The notes beneath the pieces are model-generated. The model searched no databases. It worked only from the letters and a program-made list of their open reading frames with translations, and was not told the origin of the DNA. A stretch of 64,000 nt of DNA from Paenibacillus abyssi (GTDB lineage Bacteria; Bacillota; Bacilli; Paenibacillales; Paenibacillaceae), in assembly GCF_014640295.1 (NCBI RefSeq), contig NZ_BMGR01000020.1, positions 33,650 through 97,649 of the forward strand. The letters run 5' to 3'. This document shows positions 29,965 to 39,934 of the stretch, one piece after another. Made by a program: the position numbers and the translations under genes. The first letter of the stretch is position 1, and every line of letters begins with the position of its first letter.

Positions 29965-31083
29965 TTACAACGAACCGCCGCTATAATCAATTTGCTGTTT
30001 ATCGGCATGGCGGGCAAGCGCCAGATCGATGAGTGCATCAAGCAGCTCCCGGTAGGAAACGCCCGTTTCCTTCCACATGAGCGGGTACATGCTGAACGGC
30101 GTAAAGCCCGGCATCGTATTGACTTCATTAATGAGCAGCTGTCCATCGGACTTGCGCATGAAGAAATCGACACGCGACAAGCCGGAGCCGTCTATCGCCA
30201 TAAAAGCGCGCAGCGCCATGTCCCGCACTGCTTGCGCCGTTTCATCCGGAATTTCAGCAGGAATCTGCATGACGGACTTGCCATCCATGTACTTCGCTTT
30301 ATAATCATAAAATTCGCTGGAAGAAATGACTTCGCCCGGAACTGAGGCTCGCGGCTCGTCATTTCCAAGCACGCTCACTTCAATTTCCCGCGCTTCGACA
30401 AATTCCTCAACGATGACTTTGCGGTCAAAACGGAATGCATATTCGATCGCTTCAATGAGCTCCTCGCGGTTTTTCGCTTTCGATATCCCGACGCTCGAGC
30501 CAAGGTTGGCCGGCTTAATGAAGCAAGGATAACCAAGCGACACTTCAACCTCCATAATGAAAAAGTTTGGATCCTTTTTCCATTGCGTCCGGTTAAAGTA
30601 GCGGAATATACATTGAGGCAGCCCTTCCTGCGCGAATACCTTTTTCATCAACACCTTGTCCATCCCGACAGCGGAGGCCAAAACACCAGCTCCCACATAA
30701 GGGAGGTTTGCCATTTCAAGCAGCCCTTGAATGGTTCCGTCCTCACCATACGTGCCGTGCAGCAGCGGAAACACAACGTCGATCTCTGCATCTGCATGTT
30801 CGGACTTCGAAGCAGCGGCAGTCAGCCCCTTAAATACCGGTACCAGCGCATCTTCCTCCTGCTTTCCTTCCCCCGCATCGAACCGCAGCTGAGCAACTTC
30901 CTTCGGCGCCTCCAGCAGCAGCTCACCTGCATGCCACTGGCCTGACTTCGAAATATAAAAAGGTTTAATCTCATACTTGTTAAAATCGAATGCCTTCATG
31001 ACCGCGAGTGCGGTTTGCAGAGACACCTCATGCTCTCCCGATTTCCCGCCGTAGATCAATCCAACCCGCACTTTCTCCCCCAT
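29965..31083 (-). CDS. ddl: D-alanine--D-alanine ligase
   Basis: Ddl joins two D-alanines for peptidoglycan precursors. The 372-residue ATP-grasp protein shows GGKSGEHEVSL at the N-terminus, HGTYGEDGTIQG, the omega-loop EFYDYKAKY and the metal-binding INEVNTMPGFT. The FYDYKAKY loop is that of true D-Ala-D-Ala ligases rather than the D-lactate ligases of vancomycin resistance. GGAGG precedes the ATG. It is followed on the same strand by the unknown gene and uvsE. Confidence 0.97.
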   Translation of the reverse strand: MGEKVRVGLIYGGKSGEHEVSLQTALAVMKAFDFNKYEIKPFYISKSGQWHAGELLLEAPKEVAQLRFDAGEGKQEEDALVPVFKGLTAAASKSEHADAEIDVVFPLLHGTYGEDGTIQGLLEMANLPYVGAGVLASAVGMDKVLMKKVFAQEGLPQCIFRYFNRTQWKKDPNFFIMEVEVSLGYPCFIKPANLGSSVGISKAKNREELIEAIEYAFRFDRKVIVEEFVEAREIEVSVLGNDEPRASVPGEVISSSEFYDYKAKYMDGKSVMQIPAEIPDETAQAVRDMALRAFMAIDGSGLSRVDFFMRKSDGQLLINEVNTMPGFTPFSMYPLMWKETGVSYRELLDALIDLALARHADKQQIDYSGGSL

Positions 31084-31141
31084 TAGCTTTCCTCCGGTTA
31101 CATATAATTTCCCATACTTTGCAGCAAGCGTGCTTCAATCA

Positions 31142-32212
31142 TTAAAACTCGTCGGCAATGTGAAAAAAACGATATTTGGTCATTTCCGTCCATGCATAAG
31201 AATCACGATAGTCCCAATAACGATGGCGGCTCGATACCGTATTTGCGTTCACAAGCGGCATCCCATTGGTATCAAAAGCTGTTACAATTGTACTGTGCTG
31301 GTAACGTCCGTCACCGTTCCAATCATAGACAATGACATCCCCCAGAGCGAGTTGATCCGCAGATTGCACCAATTGCGCGCGCAGCCCTTGCCCCTTGGAA
31401 GCAGCCAATAACGATTGAAGCGCATTGGACACCGCCCAGCTGTAGCTCCACCATTCCTTGCCGTTATCCCTGCCTTGGTACCACCATCCTAATTCCCTTC
31501 TACCAGTATAGTTCATCGGAGCTTTGCCTGCAAAGAGGCACTGAGACACGTAATTGGTGCAGTTCACCTCGAATTCCTCATAGGAAGGGTTCGGTTTATC
31601 CCACCAATGATCGGCATAAGCTGCCGCCAATTCCCTGCGGTACGAAATTTTTGAAGGCCGATGATTGAAATGCGTTAAAATGTCATAATTTAAATAGGGT
31701 ATTGAAGGGAATTTGTAAATGGGCCGATGTTCATGTGACGGCGGTATGACTTCTTCCGCCGAGGCGGAGGCTGACGCGCCAAAACGGGGCCGCCGCTCCG
31801 CGACAACAGGCTCGATGCGAATGATTCGCCACGAGTTTATATATTCTTGTACCCAAACCCGCTCATATTCACGCCGTTCTTCCAAATAACTGCTGCCTTT
31901 ATGTTCGACAGTCCTTTTCAGGTCGAACCGAAGCAGCACCGAAGCCTCCTGGCCGGATTCATGAACACGGACAAGTTCCGCCTTTGCTTCATTCCTGACA
32001 GAGCGTGCATGGCGGGACTGCTCCCGTTCTCGCGTTCGGACAAGCTTCCAATCCAGCCGGTTCAAATGATCCGAATCCGCAACAAACGGTCTTAGCAGCG
32101 AAGCGTCATGTTCAATCTCCGCTTGATTGATCAGCTTGACGTATTCGTGAATGGCGGCTTTCCAGCCCTGCAGGCCTTGCGGCTGCGGCTTGGTTCTGTG
32201 CGAACGCGGCAT
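31142..32212 (-). CDS. Putative amidase-domain (Amidase_6-like) protein
   Basis: The protein of about 356 residues has a charged N-terminal half and a C-terminal domain. That domain has NCTNYVSQCLFAG (candidate nucleophile Cys), a central Trp-rich stretch and DVIVYDWNGDGRYQHSTIV (candidate His). This is the pattern of the CHAP/NlpC-like Amidase_6 family. I chose ATG 32212 (MPRSHRTK) because GGGGAGGG lies five bases upstream; the frame continues to 32269. No signal peptide is visible, so it is probably cytosolic or mother-cell located. Cleavage activity is not proven. Confidence 0.8.
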   Translation of the reverse strand: MPRSHRTKPQPQGLQGWKAAIHEYVKLINQAEIEHDASLLRPFVADSDHLNRLDWKLVRTREREQSRHARSVRNEAKAELVRVHESGQEASVLLRFDLKRTVEHKGSSYLEERREYERVWVQEYINSWRIIRIEPVVAERRPRFGASASASAEEVIPPSHEHRPIYKFPSIPYLNYDILTHFNHRPSKISYRRELAAAYADHWWDKPNPSYEEFEVNCTNYVSQCLFAGKAPMNYTGRRELGWWYQGRDNGKEWWSYSWAVSNALQSLLAASKGQGLRAQLVQSADQLALGDVIVYDWNGDGRYQHSTIVTAFDTNGMPLVNANTVSSRHRYWDYRDSYAWTEMTKYRFFHIADEF

Positions 32213-32307
32213 GACTAACCCTCCCCGGCTTTTGGTTGACGTTCGGAAGTGCGCAAACGACTTGTTCATTATATGAATAAAATGACGTTCTCATGATGAA
32301 AACCCTC

Positions 32308-32337
32308 TTTACGTTCACCCTAAATTAACGATATACT
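32308..32337 (+). promoter_or_regulatory. Predicted promoter of acnA
   Basis: TTTACG (32308-32313) and TATACT (32332-32337) are 18 bases apart. The same two hexamers at the same spacing occur before the IclR-type gene near 39935-39964, which supports both assignments. Confidence 0.6.
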
Positions 32338-32363
32338 AAGAGTAATCGCGATTATGAAAATGT

Positions 32364-32380
32364 GTTTCATACAGTGAAAC
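32364..32380 (+). promoter_or_regulatory. IclR-type operator upstream of acnA
   Basis: GTTTCATACAGTGAAAC is an inverted repeat with arms GTTTCA and TGAAAC. It sits about 20 bases after the predicted transcription start of acnA, a position suited to a repressor. It matches 15 of 17 bases of the site before the IclR gene at 39906-39922. Confidence 0.65.
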
Positions 32381-32432
32381 TAACTCAACGAATCGCAGCA
32401 AAACCGATGAAAGCGACAAGGAGGAACTAACA

Positions 32433-35144
32433 ATGTCTAAACAAGATCAATACTCCGTTCGCACATCGCTCGACGCCGGCGGCAAGTCGTATGCCTACTA
32501 CCGGCTTCAGGGGCTTGAAGAGCAGGGATTGGGAAACATCTCGAAGCTTCCTTTTTCCATTAAAGTTCTGCTCGAAGCTGCTGTCCGTCAATTTGACGGC
32601 CGTGCCATTACCCCCGAGCATGTGAAACAATTGGCCACCTGGGCGGATGGCCGCGAAGATAAGGAAATTCCATTCATCCCTGCACGTATCGTTCTTCAGG
32701 ATTTCACCGGCGTACCGGTTGTTGTCGATCTCGCAGCGATGCGCGACACCGTGAAGAAAGCAGGCGGCGATCCGAAGAAGATCAATCCGCTTGTACCGGT
32801 TGATCTGGTTATCGACCACTCCGTAATGGTGGATGCGTTCGGAAGCCCGGATGCTCTTGAGTTCAATGAAAAAATCGAGTTTGAGCGCAACGAAGAGCGC
32901 TACCGCTTCCTGCGCTGGGCGCAAACGGCATTCGATAACTTCCGTGCCGTACCTCCGGCAACGGGTATCGTTCACCAAGTTAACCTTGAATACCTGGCTT
33001 CTGTTGCCGCAACGAAAACCGTGGATGGCGAGACTGTCGTTTATCCTGATTCCCTCGTCGGAACAGATTCCCATACCACAATGATCAACGGCCTTGGCGT
33101 TGTTGGTTGGGGTGTCGGCGGTATCGAAGCAGAAGCTGGTATGCTTGGCCAACCGCTTTACTTCGTTATGCCTGAAGTTATCGGCATGAAGCTGACAGGA
33201 AGGCTGGCCGAAGGCGCTACCGCTACAGACCTTGCACTGACTGTTACACAAATTCTTCGTAAAAAAGGCGTTGTCGGCAAATTTGTCGAGTTCTTCGGAC
33301 CAGGCCTTTCCAACATCAGCCTGCCTGACCGTGCGACAGTCGCTAACATGGCGCCAGAATACGGCGCAACGATCGGCTTCTTCCCGGTTGATACGATCGC
33401 ACTGGATTTCCTGCGTCAAACAGGGCGTACGGAAGAACAAATCGCACTCGTAGAAGCTTATTACAAAGCACAAAACATGTTCCGTACCGATGACACGCCT
33501 GATCCGGTGTTCACCGATGTACTGGAGCTTGACCTGTCCTCCATCGTGCCGAGCCTTGCAGGTCCGAAACGTCCGCAAGACCGGATCGAACTGACGTCGA
33601 TGAAGCAAGCCTTCAACGATATCATCCGCACGCCGATTGATAAAGGCGGATACGGCCTGAGCGACAGCCAGATCGATCAAAATGTTGAAGTAAAACATAA
33701 TGACGGCCAAGTCAGCAAAATGAAAACCGGCGCTGTTGTTATCGCCGCAATCACAAGCTGTACGAATACGTCCAACCCTACCGTTATGCTGGGTGCCGGA
33801 TTGGTCGCTAAAAAAGCGGTCGAGCGCGGACTCGTTAAGCCGGCATATGTAAAAAGCTCGCTTACGCCAGGTTCCCTGGTCGTAACGGAGTACTTGAAAA
33901 AAGCTGGCCTGATCGAGCCGCTCGAAGCGCTTGGCTTCCATGTTGCCGGTTACGGCTGTGCAACTTGTATCGGCAACTCCGGACCATTGCCGGATGAAGT
34001 AAGCAAAGCGATCGCAGATAATGATATGACGGTTGCTGCAGTACTTTCCGGTAACCGGAACTTCGAGGGCCGCGTACACGCGCAGGTAAAAGCAAACTAC
34101 CTGGCATCGCCGCCGCTTGTCGTCGCTTACGCGCTTGCCGGTACGGTCAATATTGATTTGGCGAATGAGCCGATCGGTTATGATCAGAAGAACGAGCCGG
34201 TATACCTGAAAGACATCTGGCCATCCTCCAAAGAAATTGCCGAGGCAGCCGATGCAGCAGTCAATGCGGAAATGTTCCGTGACAAATACGCGAATGTATT
34301 TACACAGAACGAACGCTGGAACGCGATTCCGGTACCGGAAGGCGAGCTGTACGAGTGGGATCCTAACTCGACTTACATCGCTAACCCGCCATTCTTCGAG
34401 AACCTTGGTTCCGAGCTGAACGACATTGCGGACATCAAAGCCGCAAAAGTGATGGCTTTGCTCGGCGATTCGGTTACAACCGACCATATCTCGCCAGCAG
34501 GTAACATCAAGGTTGACAGCCCGGCCGGCCAATTCCTGATTGAGCATGGCGTAGCCAGACAAGACTTTAACTCCTACGGCTCCCGCCGCGGTAACCATGA
34601 TGTGATGATGCGCGGTACGTTCGCTAACATCCGGATCCGCAATCAGGTTGCTCCAGGAACGGAAGGCGGCGTAACGAAATACCTGCCGACCGATGAAGTG
34701 ATGTCAATCTATGATGCATCCATGAAATATCAAAAAGATGGCACGAACCTCGTTGTTATTGCCGGTAAAGAATACGGAACCGGAAGCTCCCGCGACTGGG
34801 CGGCTAAAGGTACGTTCCTGCTCGGCGTAAAAGCCGTTATTGCTGAAAGCTTCGAGCGGATTCACCGTTCCAACCTCGTAGGCATGGGCGTGCTGCCGCT
34901 GCAATTCCAAGAAGGCCAAGGCTGGTCTACGCTTGGTATTACCGGCCGCGAGACATTCGATATTCAAGGGCTGTCCAACGCCGTTACACCAGGTCAAAAA
35001 GTTACCGTGGTCGCAACACGCGAAGACGGCACATCCTTCGAGTTTACAGCGACGGTTCGCCTCGACTCCATGGTGGATGTCGATTACTATCGCAACGGCG
35101 GTATCCTGCAAACGGTACTGCGCCAAATGATCGCTCAAATGTAA
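32433..35144 (+). CDS. acnA: Aconitate hydratase
   Basis: Aconitase interconverts citrate and isocitrate in the TCA cycle using a [4Fe-4S] cluster. The 903-residue protein is the AcnA/IRP type. Visible features are the substrate segment [14 protein letters not shown], the cluster cysteines in SCTNTSNP and [10 protein letters not shown], and a C-terminal swivel domain with [13 protein letters not shown] and [21 protein letters not shown] precedes the ATG. It is monocistronic, with a strong terminator after it. A predicted IclR-type operator lies in the leader. Confidence 0.98.
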   Translation: MSKQDQYSVRTSLDAGGKSYAYYRLQGLEEQGLGNISKLPFSIKVLLEAAVRQFDGRAITPEHVKQLATWADGREDKEIPFIPARIVLQDFTGVPVVVDLAAMRDTVKKAGGDPKKINPLVPVDLVIDHSVMVDAFGSPDALEFNEKIEFERNEERYRFLRWAQTAFDNFRAVPPATGIVHQVNLEYLASVAATKTVDGETVVYPDSLVGTDSHTTMINGLGVVGWGVGGIEAEAGMLGQPLYFVMPEVIGMKLTGRLAEGATATDLALTVTQILRKKGVVGKFVEFFGPGLSNISLPDRATVANMAPEYGATIGFFPVDTIALDFLRQTGRTEEQIALVEAYYKAQNMFRTDDTPDPVFTDVLELDLSSIVPSLAGPKRPQDRIELTSMKQAFNDIIRTPIDKGGYGLSDSQIDQNVEVKHNDGQVSKMKTGAVVIAAITSCTNTSNPTVMLGAGLVAKKAVERGLVKPAYVKSSLTPGSLVVTEYLKKAGLIEPLEALGFHVAGYGCATCIGNSGPLPDEVSKAIADNDMTVAAVLSGNRNFEGRVHAQVKANYLASPPLVVAYALAGTVNIDLANEPIGYDQKNEPVYLKDIWPSSKEIAEAADAAVNAEMFRDKYANVFTQNERWNAIPVPEGELYEWDPNSTYIANPPFFENLGSELNDIADIKAAKVMALLGDSVTTDHISPAGNIKVDSPAGQFLIEHGVARQDFNSYGSRRGNHDVMMRGTFANIRIRNQVAPGTEGGVTKYLPTDEVMSIYDASMKYQKDGTNLVVIAGKEYGTGSSRDWAAKGTFLLGVKAVIAESFERIHRSNLVGMGVLPLQFQEGQGWSTLGITGRETFDIQGLSNAVTPGQKVTVVATREDGTSFEFTATVRLDSMVDVDYYRNGGILQTVLRQMIAQM

Positions 35145-35199
35145 TTCAGCTCAACTCGCTAGAGACATCGCTCACTAGGGACAAAATGGATAGATACGA

Positions 35200-35241
35200 A
35201 AGAATGGCGGTACAGGGTGTTATTCCTGGACCGCCATTCTT
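35200..35241. terminator. Bidirectional terminator between acnA and the opuA operon
   Basis: AAGAATGGCGGT and ACCGCCATTCTT form a 12-base perfect stem, followed by TCTATTTTC on the plus strand and TTCGTATC on the minus strand. It ends two convergent transcription units. Confidence 0.85.
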
Positions 35242-35271
35242 CTATTTTCTAAATCATGATATTCTATTATG

Positions 35272-36132
35272 TTAGTTGATCCACTCGTTCACTTTATCCG
35301 CATTTTGCTTCACCCATGCTTTAGCAGCATCTTCCGGAGATTTACCTTCTGTGATCTCAACCATGACCGCAGCCATGTCGTCCGGTGTCCAGGAGAAGTT
35401 GTCCAGCAGGGCATAAGCATCGGCCTTATCTTCTTCCAAGCCTTGACGGGCGATCGTATGGATCTGCTCATCACCGCCGTATACATTTTTCGGATCTTCC
35501 AGGTACTTCAGATCCATCTTCGCGAATTTCCAGTGCGGCGTCCAGCCGGTCACAATAATCGGCTGCTCGGCTTGATAAGCCTTATCCAGCTCTTGCGCCA
35601 TTGCTGCAGAGGAGCTCTCCAGCACAGTCCACTGACCGCGCAGCTCGTACTCATCCAATACCGATTCTGTTGCCATCATTAGGCCAGCACCTGGCTCGAT
35701 ACCGATGATTTGATGGTTTACTGTCTTTCCTACTTCTTCGCTTGTCAGATCCTCAATGCTGTTGATGTCCATGTAAGCCGGAACTACAAGACCGATCTTC
35801 GTGCCATCCAGATTAGGGCCGAGGTCTTCGATCCGGTCACCATACTGGTCGATATAAGAAGCATGCGTGGTCGGCAGCCATGCGGCTACCATCGCATCCG
35901 CGCTGCCATCAGCGATACCCGCGAACATCGGGCCGGCATCGACCTGCAGCATCTCCACATTGTAATGCAGCTTCTGTTCCAATACTTCCTTCACCACATA
36001 GGTGCTGGCTATCTCGGAATCCCAAGCGACATAAGCCAGCGTAATGTTCTTCTCATCGCTATTCGCAGAGCAGCCTGCGAGCAGCAAAGTGACCATAAAA
36101 ACAGATAACAACAAGTTCAGTTTCTTCAACAT
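35272..36132 (-). CDS. opuAC: Glycine betaine ABC transporter substrate-binding lipoprotein
   Basis: This lipoprotein captures glycine betaine or a related osmoprotectant for import. The 286-residue protein has a lipoprotein signal (LLAGCSANS, lipid Cys near 21) and an OpuAC fold. Aromatic residues likely to cage the quaternary amine are visible in YVAWDSEIAS, AAWLPTTHASYI and VTGWTPHWKF. It is the last gene of the operon ATPase-permease-binding protein. Exact ligand range is not readable from the sequence. Confidence 0.93.
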   Translation of the reverse strand: MLKKLNLLLSVFMVTLLLAGCSANSDEKNITLAYVAWDSEIASTYVVKEVLEQKLHYNVEMLQVDAGPMFAGIADGSADAMVAAWLPTTHASYIDQYGDRIEDLGPNLDGTKIGLVVPAYMDINSIEDLTSEEVGKTVNHQIIGIEPGAGLMMATESVLDEYELRGQWTVLESSSAAMAQELDKAYQAEQPIIVTGWTPHWKFAKMDLKYLEDPKNVYGGDEQIHTIARQGLEEDKADAYALLDNFSWTPDDMAAVMVEITEGKSPEDAAKAWVKQNADKVNEWIN

Positions 36133-36149
36133 AAAATCCCCCTATTTTT

Positions 36150-36983
36150 TTATTTTTTTGATTTCTTCATCACGGTTTGCGTCAAGCGGTCAAGCAAAAT
36201 GGCTAAAATGACGATAACAAGCCCGGCTTCAAAGCCGGTACCGATTCTTGTCTGCTGTACAGCGCGCAGAACATCGGTCCCTACGCCCTGCGCCCCGATC
36301 ATGGAGGCAATAACGACCATCGACAAGGACAGCATGATCGTCTGGTTAATACCGGCCATAATGGTTGGCATCGCAAGCGGCAGCTGCAGCTTGTAAAGCT
36401 TCTGCGACGGCGTAGAGCCAAATGCATCCGCAGCCTCCACGAGCTCCTGCGGCACCTGCCGGATCCCAAGGTTCGTCAACCGGATCGTCGGCGGAATCGC
36501 GAAGATGATCGAGCTGATCACCCCTGGGACAATCCCCAGCGAGAAGAATGAGATCGCCGGCAATAAATAAACAAATGCAGGCATCGTCTGCATGAAATCA
36601 AGCACCGGCGTAACGATATTTTGTACGACGTTCTTACGGGCACATAAAATCCCGAGCGGTACGCCAATCACAATGGATAACAACGCTGCAGTCAGTACAA
36701 GCGACAAGGTCTGCATCGCATTGCTCCAATATCCCAAATTGTGGATGAGTAATAGGCCAATGAGCGCAAACAAGCCCATTCTCCATTTTGCAATGTACCA
36801 TGTGAGTGCAACCAGAATAACAAGAAGCAATAAATCAGGTGTACCCCGCAGCACAATATCGAAGCCTTTAACGATCATCCCGATAACAAACTTAATCACG
36901 TCGAAGAACGGACCGAAATTGGCGCTCATCCAATCCTCCAAGGCTTCGATCCAGCTGCCTAACGGTATTTTAGGAATGTCCAA
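36150..36983 (-). CDS. opuAB: Glycine betaine ABC transporter permease
   Basis: The permease has about seven membrane helices and the cytoplasmic EAA loop (ELVEAADAFGSTPSQKLYKLQLP) that docks to the ATPase. A leucine TTG at 36983 is the likely start, with AGGTG six bases upstream and a 14-base overlap with the ATPase gene. The ATG at 37037 would overlap by 68 bases. It forms the membrane channel of the OpuA osmoprotectant importer. Confidence 0.92.
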   Translation of the reverse strand: MDIPKIPLGSWIEALEDWMSANFGPFFDVIKFVIGMIVKGFDIVLRGTPDLLLLVILVALTWYIAKWRMGLFALIGLLLIHNLGYWSNAMQTLSLVLTAALLSIVIGVPLGILCARKNVVQNIVTPVLDFMQTMPAFVYLLPAISFFSLGIVPGVISSIIFAIPPTIRLTNLGIRQVPQELVEAADAFGSTPSQKLYKLQLPLAMPTIMAGINQTIMLSLSMVVIASMIGAQGVGTDVLRAVQQTRIGTGFEAGLVIVILAILLDRLTQTVMKKSKK

Positions 36984-38184
36984 GCTGTACACCTGCTTCC
37001 GGTACGGTATTACCCGCAAGAGCGGCCAGTACGGCACCCTTGATAATAATCCCTTTTAATCTTCCGCTTTCATCGACTACTGCTACCGGCAGCCTTGTAT
37101 TACCCATGATTTCAAACAGCTCATTAAGAAGCGTATCCGGACTGACGGAAGGCAGCTCGCGCTGAATGATATCGTCGAGCGGCAGGCCTTCCTTGATTGC
37201 ACCTGCAGCATCCTCTGCGGTAATGACGCCAATCAGCTTCATGCCTTTATCTTTATCGACAACATAAAGGCTGGATACGCCTCTATCCCGCATCAGCTGG
37301 AGGGCAACACGAGGTCCGCGTTCAGCCGTTATCGTCTCCGGCTTGCGCATCACATGTGAAGCAGTCAATATTTTGGATAAATCCACATCTTCGACGAATC
37401 GTTCCACATATTTGTTGGCGGGCTGCATCAGAATTTCTTCAGGCGAGCCGATTTGAACGATGCTTCCGTCCTTCATCAGGGCGATTTGATCCCCAATTCT
37501 CAGCGCCTCATCCAAGTCGTGCGTGATGAATACGATTGTTTTCTTCATCTTCGACTGCAGCTCAATCAGTTCATCCTGCATATCCTTGCGAATTAGCGGA
37601 TCGAGCGCGCTGAAGGCTTCATCCATAAGCAGCACGTCCGGATCGTTCGCCAGTCCTCTTGCAAGCCCTACACGCTGCTGCATGCCGCCGCTTAACTGAT
37701 CGGGATAGCTGTCTTCCCAGCCCTTCAGTCCAACCAGCTCCAAGGATTGCATGGCCATCTCTCGTCTTTTGGCTTTGCTCATCCCTTGAATCTCCAGGCC
37801 GTATTCCACATTCTGAACCACGGTCCGGTGAGGGAACAGCGCAAACTTCTGAAATACCATCCCCATATTTTTCCGCCTGAACTGGCGCAACTGCTCGGCA
37901 TTCATCTGCAGCACATCACTGCCGTTAAACAACACCTGCCCCGAGGTCGGCTCGATCAACCGGTTAAGAAGCCGCACCAATGTTGATTTTCCGCTGCCCG
38001 AGAGGCCCATGATGACGAAAATTTGTCCTGTCTCAATGCTGAATTCCGCTTGGTTGACCCCAACCGTCAGCTTCGTTTCTTTAAAAATTTTTTCCTTGCT
38101 CCATCCGTCCTTTAATAAAGGAACGGCACGTTTAGGATCTGTCCCAAATATCTTAGTAAGCTTTTTGATCTCGATAATCGGCAC
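36970..38184 (-). CDS. opuAA: Glycine betaine ABC transporter ATP-binding protein with CBS domains
   Basis: The 404-residue protein has Walker A GLSGSGKST (about 59-67), the signature LSGGMQQRVGLARGLA, Walker B VLLMDEAFSALD and the switch H in FITHD. These are followed by a tandem CBS pair (about 275-390). In OpuA-type importers the CBS module senses ionic strength. It is the first gene of the operon and is divergent from the gbsR-like gene. Confidence 0.95.
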   Translation of the reverse strand: MPIIEIKKLTKIFGTDPKRAVPLLKDGWSKEKIFKETKLTVGVNQAEFSIETGQIFVIMGLSGSGKSTLVRLLNRLIEPTSGQVLFNGSDVLQMNAEQLRQFRRKNMGMVFQKFALFPHRTVVQNVEYGLEIQGMSKAKRREMAMQSLELVGLKGWEDSYPDQLSGGMQQRVGLARGLANDPDVLLMDEAFSALDPLIRKDMQDELIELQSKMKKTIVFITHDLDEALRIGDQIALMKDGSIVQIGSPEEILMQPANKYVERFVEDVDLSKILTASHVMRKPETITAERGPRVALQLMRDRGVSSLYVVDKDKGMKLIGVITAEDAAGAIKEGLPLDDIIQRELPSVSPDTLLNELFEIMGNTRLPVAVVDESGRLKGIIIKGAVLAALAGNTVPEAGVQLGHS

Positions 38185-38279
38185 TTTCCCCCTCCTTTAC
38201 ATCTGGCATTCCTTGACTTGTAATAGTTTAGTGCTTTTTTCCTATAATGGGCAAACGGGCTATAACTCCATATACTTTG

Positions 38280-38313
38280 TACAGTTTTAACTTTACGCAC
38301 TTTTATTACTGTA
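38280..38313. promoter_or_regulatory. Possible operator between opuAA and the gbsR-like gene
   Basis: TACAGT (38280-38285) and ACTGTA (38308-38313) form a separated inverted repeat in the divergent intergenic region (38185-38439). GbsR-like regulators act on such regions in Bacillus. The arms are short, so this could be chance. Confidence 0.3.
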
Positions 38314-38439
38314 TACTCTTTATCTCATTGATTTTCACTATAAGATGCTCCTTTACATCCATGGGCTTGTTTGTTTACAATGCTTGATAGACAGCCTTAA
38401 AGAGAGGAAGCCGGACACGTCCTCGGGAGGATAACGACA

Positions 38440-39006
38440 ATGAAAGAATTAGAAGGCTTAACTGAAGACCAGCGAAATAAAATCATCCAGGCACGGCAGC
38501 GAGTCATTGAGTCCATCGGAAAGAATATGGATCTATATGGCATCACGCTTTCCATTGGCCATTTATATGGAAATATGTATTTCAACGGCGCTCCGGCAAC
38601 GCTCGACGAAATGAGCGAGACGATGGGCATGAGCAAGACATCCATGAGTACGGGTATGCGTACATTAATGGATTTGAAGATGATCACCAAGGTATGGGGC
38701 AAAGGCTCGCGCAAGGATTTGTATGAGGTCGTGCCGGATTGGCATCAAAATTTCATCGACTATTTCTCTATCAAATGGAGGAAAGCGGTCGAGATGAATT
38801 CGAGCGCACTGATGAAGTCACTCAAAGAAATTCGTGAGCTGAAACAGCTGAATGAGGAGAATCAGCCTCTGTGCGAGCTGCTGATTAAGGATGAGGAAAA
38901 AATAAAAGAAGCCCTGAATTACTACCATTGGCTTCTGCGTCTGATTGATTCCTTCGAAACCGGTAAAATCTACGAACTGATTCCTAAAGAAGAAAAAGAT
39001 TTCTAG
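38440..39006 (+). CDS. GbsR/OpcR-like MarR-family regulator
   Basis: The 188-residue protein has an N-terminal helix, a winged helix-turn-helix (about 50-100; LDEMSETMGMSKTSMSTGMRTL) and a long helical C-terminus (LIKDEEKIKEALNYYHWLLRLID). This is the build of GbsR and OpcR, which repress choline uptake, betaine synthesis or osmoprotectant genes in Bacillus. GGGAGGATAACGACA precedes the ATG. Its divergent position to the opuA operon suggests that it regulates it. The ligand is not known. Confidence 0.87.
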   Translation: MKELEGLTEDQRNKIIQARQRVIESIGKNMDLYGITLSIGHLYGNMYFNGAPATLDEMSETMGMSKTSMSTGMRTLMDLKMITKVWGKGSRKDLYEVVPDWHQNFIDYFSIKWRKAVEMNSSALMKSLKEIRELKQLNEENQPLCELLIKDEEKIKEALNYYHWLLRLIDSFETGKIYELIPKEEKDF

Positions 39007-39064
39007 TGACAAACATGCAGTAAAATGCACCTGCTTGAGAAAAACCAGCTCCAGTCATGCAAAG

Positions 39065-39108
39065 AAGGCTCATTCGATATGCCGCATAGGGCATATCAGA
39101 TGAGCCTT
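39065..39108. terminator. Large hairpin between convergent regulator genes
   Basis: AAGGCTCAT and ATGAGCCTT, with GATATGCC/GGCATATC inside, make a 17-pair interrupted stem. There is no long T tract on either strand. It probably still ends both convergent transcripts. Confidence 0.55.
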
Positions 39109-39141
39109 AAAACGCTGTTTACAAGGATGCGCACAGTTGAA

Positions 39142-39885
39142 CTATTTGAGCATTGTACCCATTAATCGTGCTGAATTCATGATCACCGGCGCATGCTCCT
39201 TCATGATCTCTCGCGTAAGCCGGTTAGCTGGGCCGGAGATCGACAACGCCGCGGCAAGCCTGCCTGAGCGATTAAAGATCGGCGCGGCAACCGCAGCCGC
39301 ACCCGGCTCGCGCTCTTCAATGCTTGTCGCGTAGCCATTTCTTCTTATGTCCTCCAGCTGCTCCCGGAAAAGCCCGGCATCAATAGATGACGGCCACGAA
39401 GCATCCGCCATAATCGCCTCCCGCTCCTGCGAATCCGCAAAAGCAATCAGTACTTTACTTGATGCCCCGACATATAACGGCAGCCTGACGCCGACCGGCG
39501 CAACCCGCCGCACCGCTTGATTGCTCTGAACCGCCTGAATGCGGATCCGTTCTTTTCCGTCGCGCACATAGAGGCTGACTGTTTCGCCAAGCATGTCGCG
39601 AAGCCTTTCCATTTCCGGCAGCCAAATGATCGCAGGATCGTCATTATTGGACAAATGCGCCGATAACTCCCATACCCGCATACCCAGACGGTACCGGTCG
39701 GTTACCCGGTCACGAGTGATAAACCCTTTATCCTCAAGCGTCGCCAGCATGCGGTGCACCGTGCTTTTATGCAAACCGACACGGTCCGCAATTTCCGTCA
39801 TGGCCAGATCCGTTCCGGCAGTGAAGCATAATAATATATCGAGCGCCCTTTCAACGGCGCGTACATTCGACTTTTGCTCTTCCAT
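39142..39885 (-). CDS. IclR-family transcriptional regulator
   Basis: The protein of about 247 residues starts MEEQKSNVRAVERALDILL. It has an N-terminal winged helix (MTEIADRVGLHKSTVHRMLATLEDKGF) and a C-terminal IclR effector domain (about 85-245). ATG 39885 follows GGGGAGG by eight bases; a GTG at 39924 lies inside the operator and is less likely. A predicted operator at 39906-39922 suggests autoregulation. A near-copy before acnA suggests control of aconitase. Effector is unknown. Confidence 0.92.
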   Translation of the reverse strand: MEEQKSNVRAVERALDILLCFTAGTDLAMTEIADRVGLHKSTVHRMLATLEDKGFITRDRVTDRYRLGMRVWELSAHLSNNDDPAIIWLPEMERLRDMLGETVSLYVRDGKERIRIQAVQSNQAVRRVAPVGVRLPLYVGASSKVLIAFADSQEREAIMADASWPSSIDAGLFREQLEDIRRNGYATSIEEREPGAAAVAAPIFNRSGRLAAALSISGPANRLTREIMKEHAPVIMNSARLMGTMLK

Positions 39886-39905
39886 GCTGGCAGCCTCCCC
39901 TTTGT

Positions 39906-39922
39906 GTTTCACACAATGAAAC
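39906..39922 (-). promoter_or_regulatory. IclR-type operator before its own gene
   Basis: GTTTCACACAATGAAAC is an inverted repeat with the same arms, GTTTCA and TGAAAC, as the site before acnA. It starts 12 bases after the -10 element, which is a typical repressor position. Confidence 0.7.
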
Positions 39923-39934
39923 ACAATTACACCT

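Noticed and set aside
32427..34598. A 723-codon open frame on the minus strand opposite acnA
   Set aside because: It lies wholly within the certain aconitase gene in the opposite direction, has no family features and is explained by codon bias of acnA.
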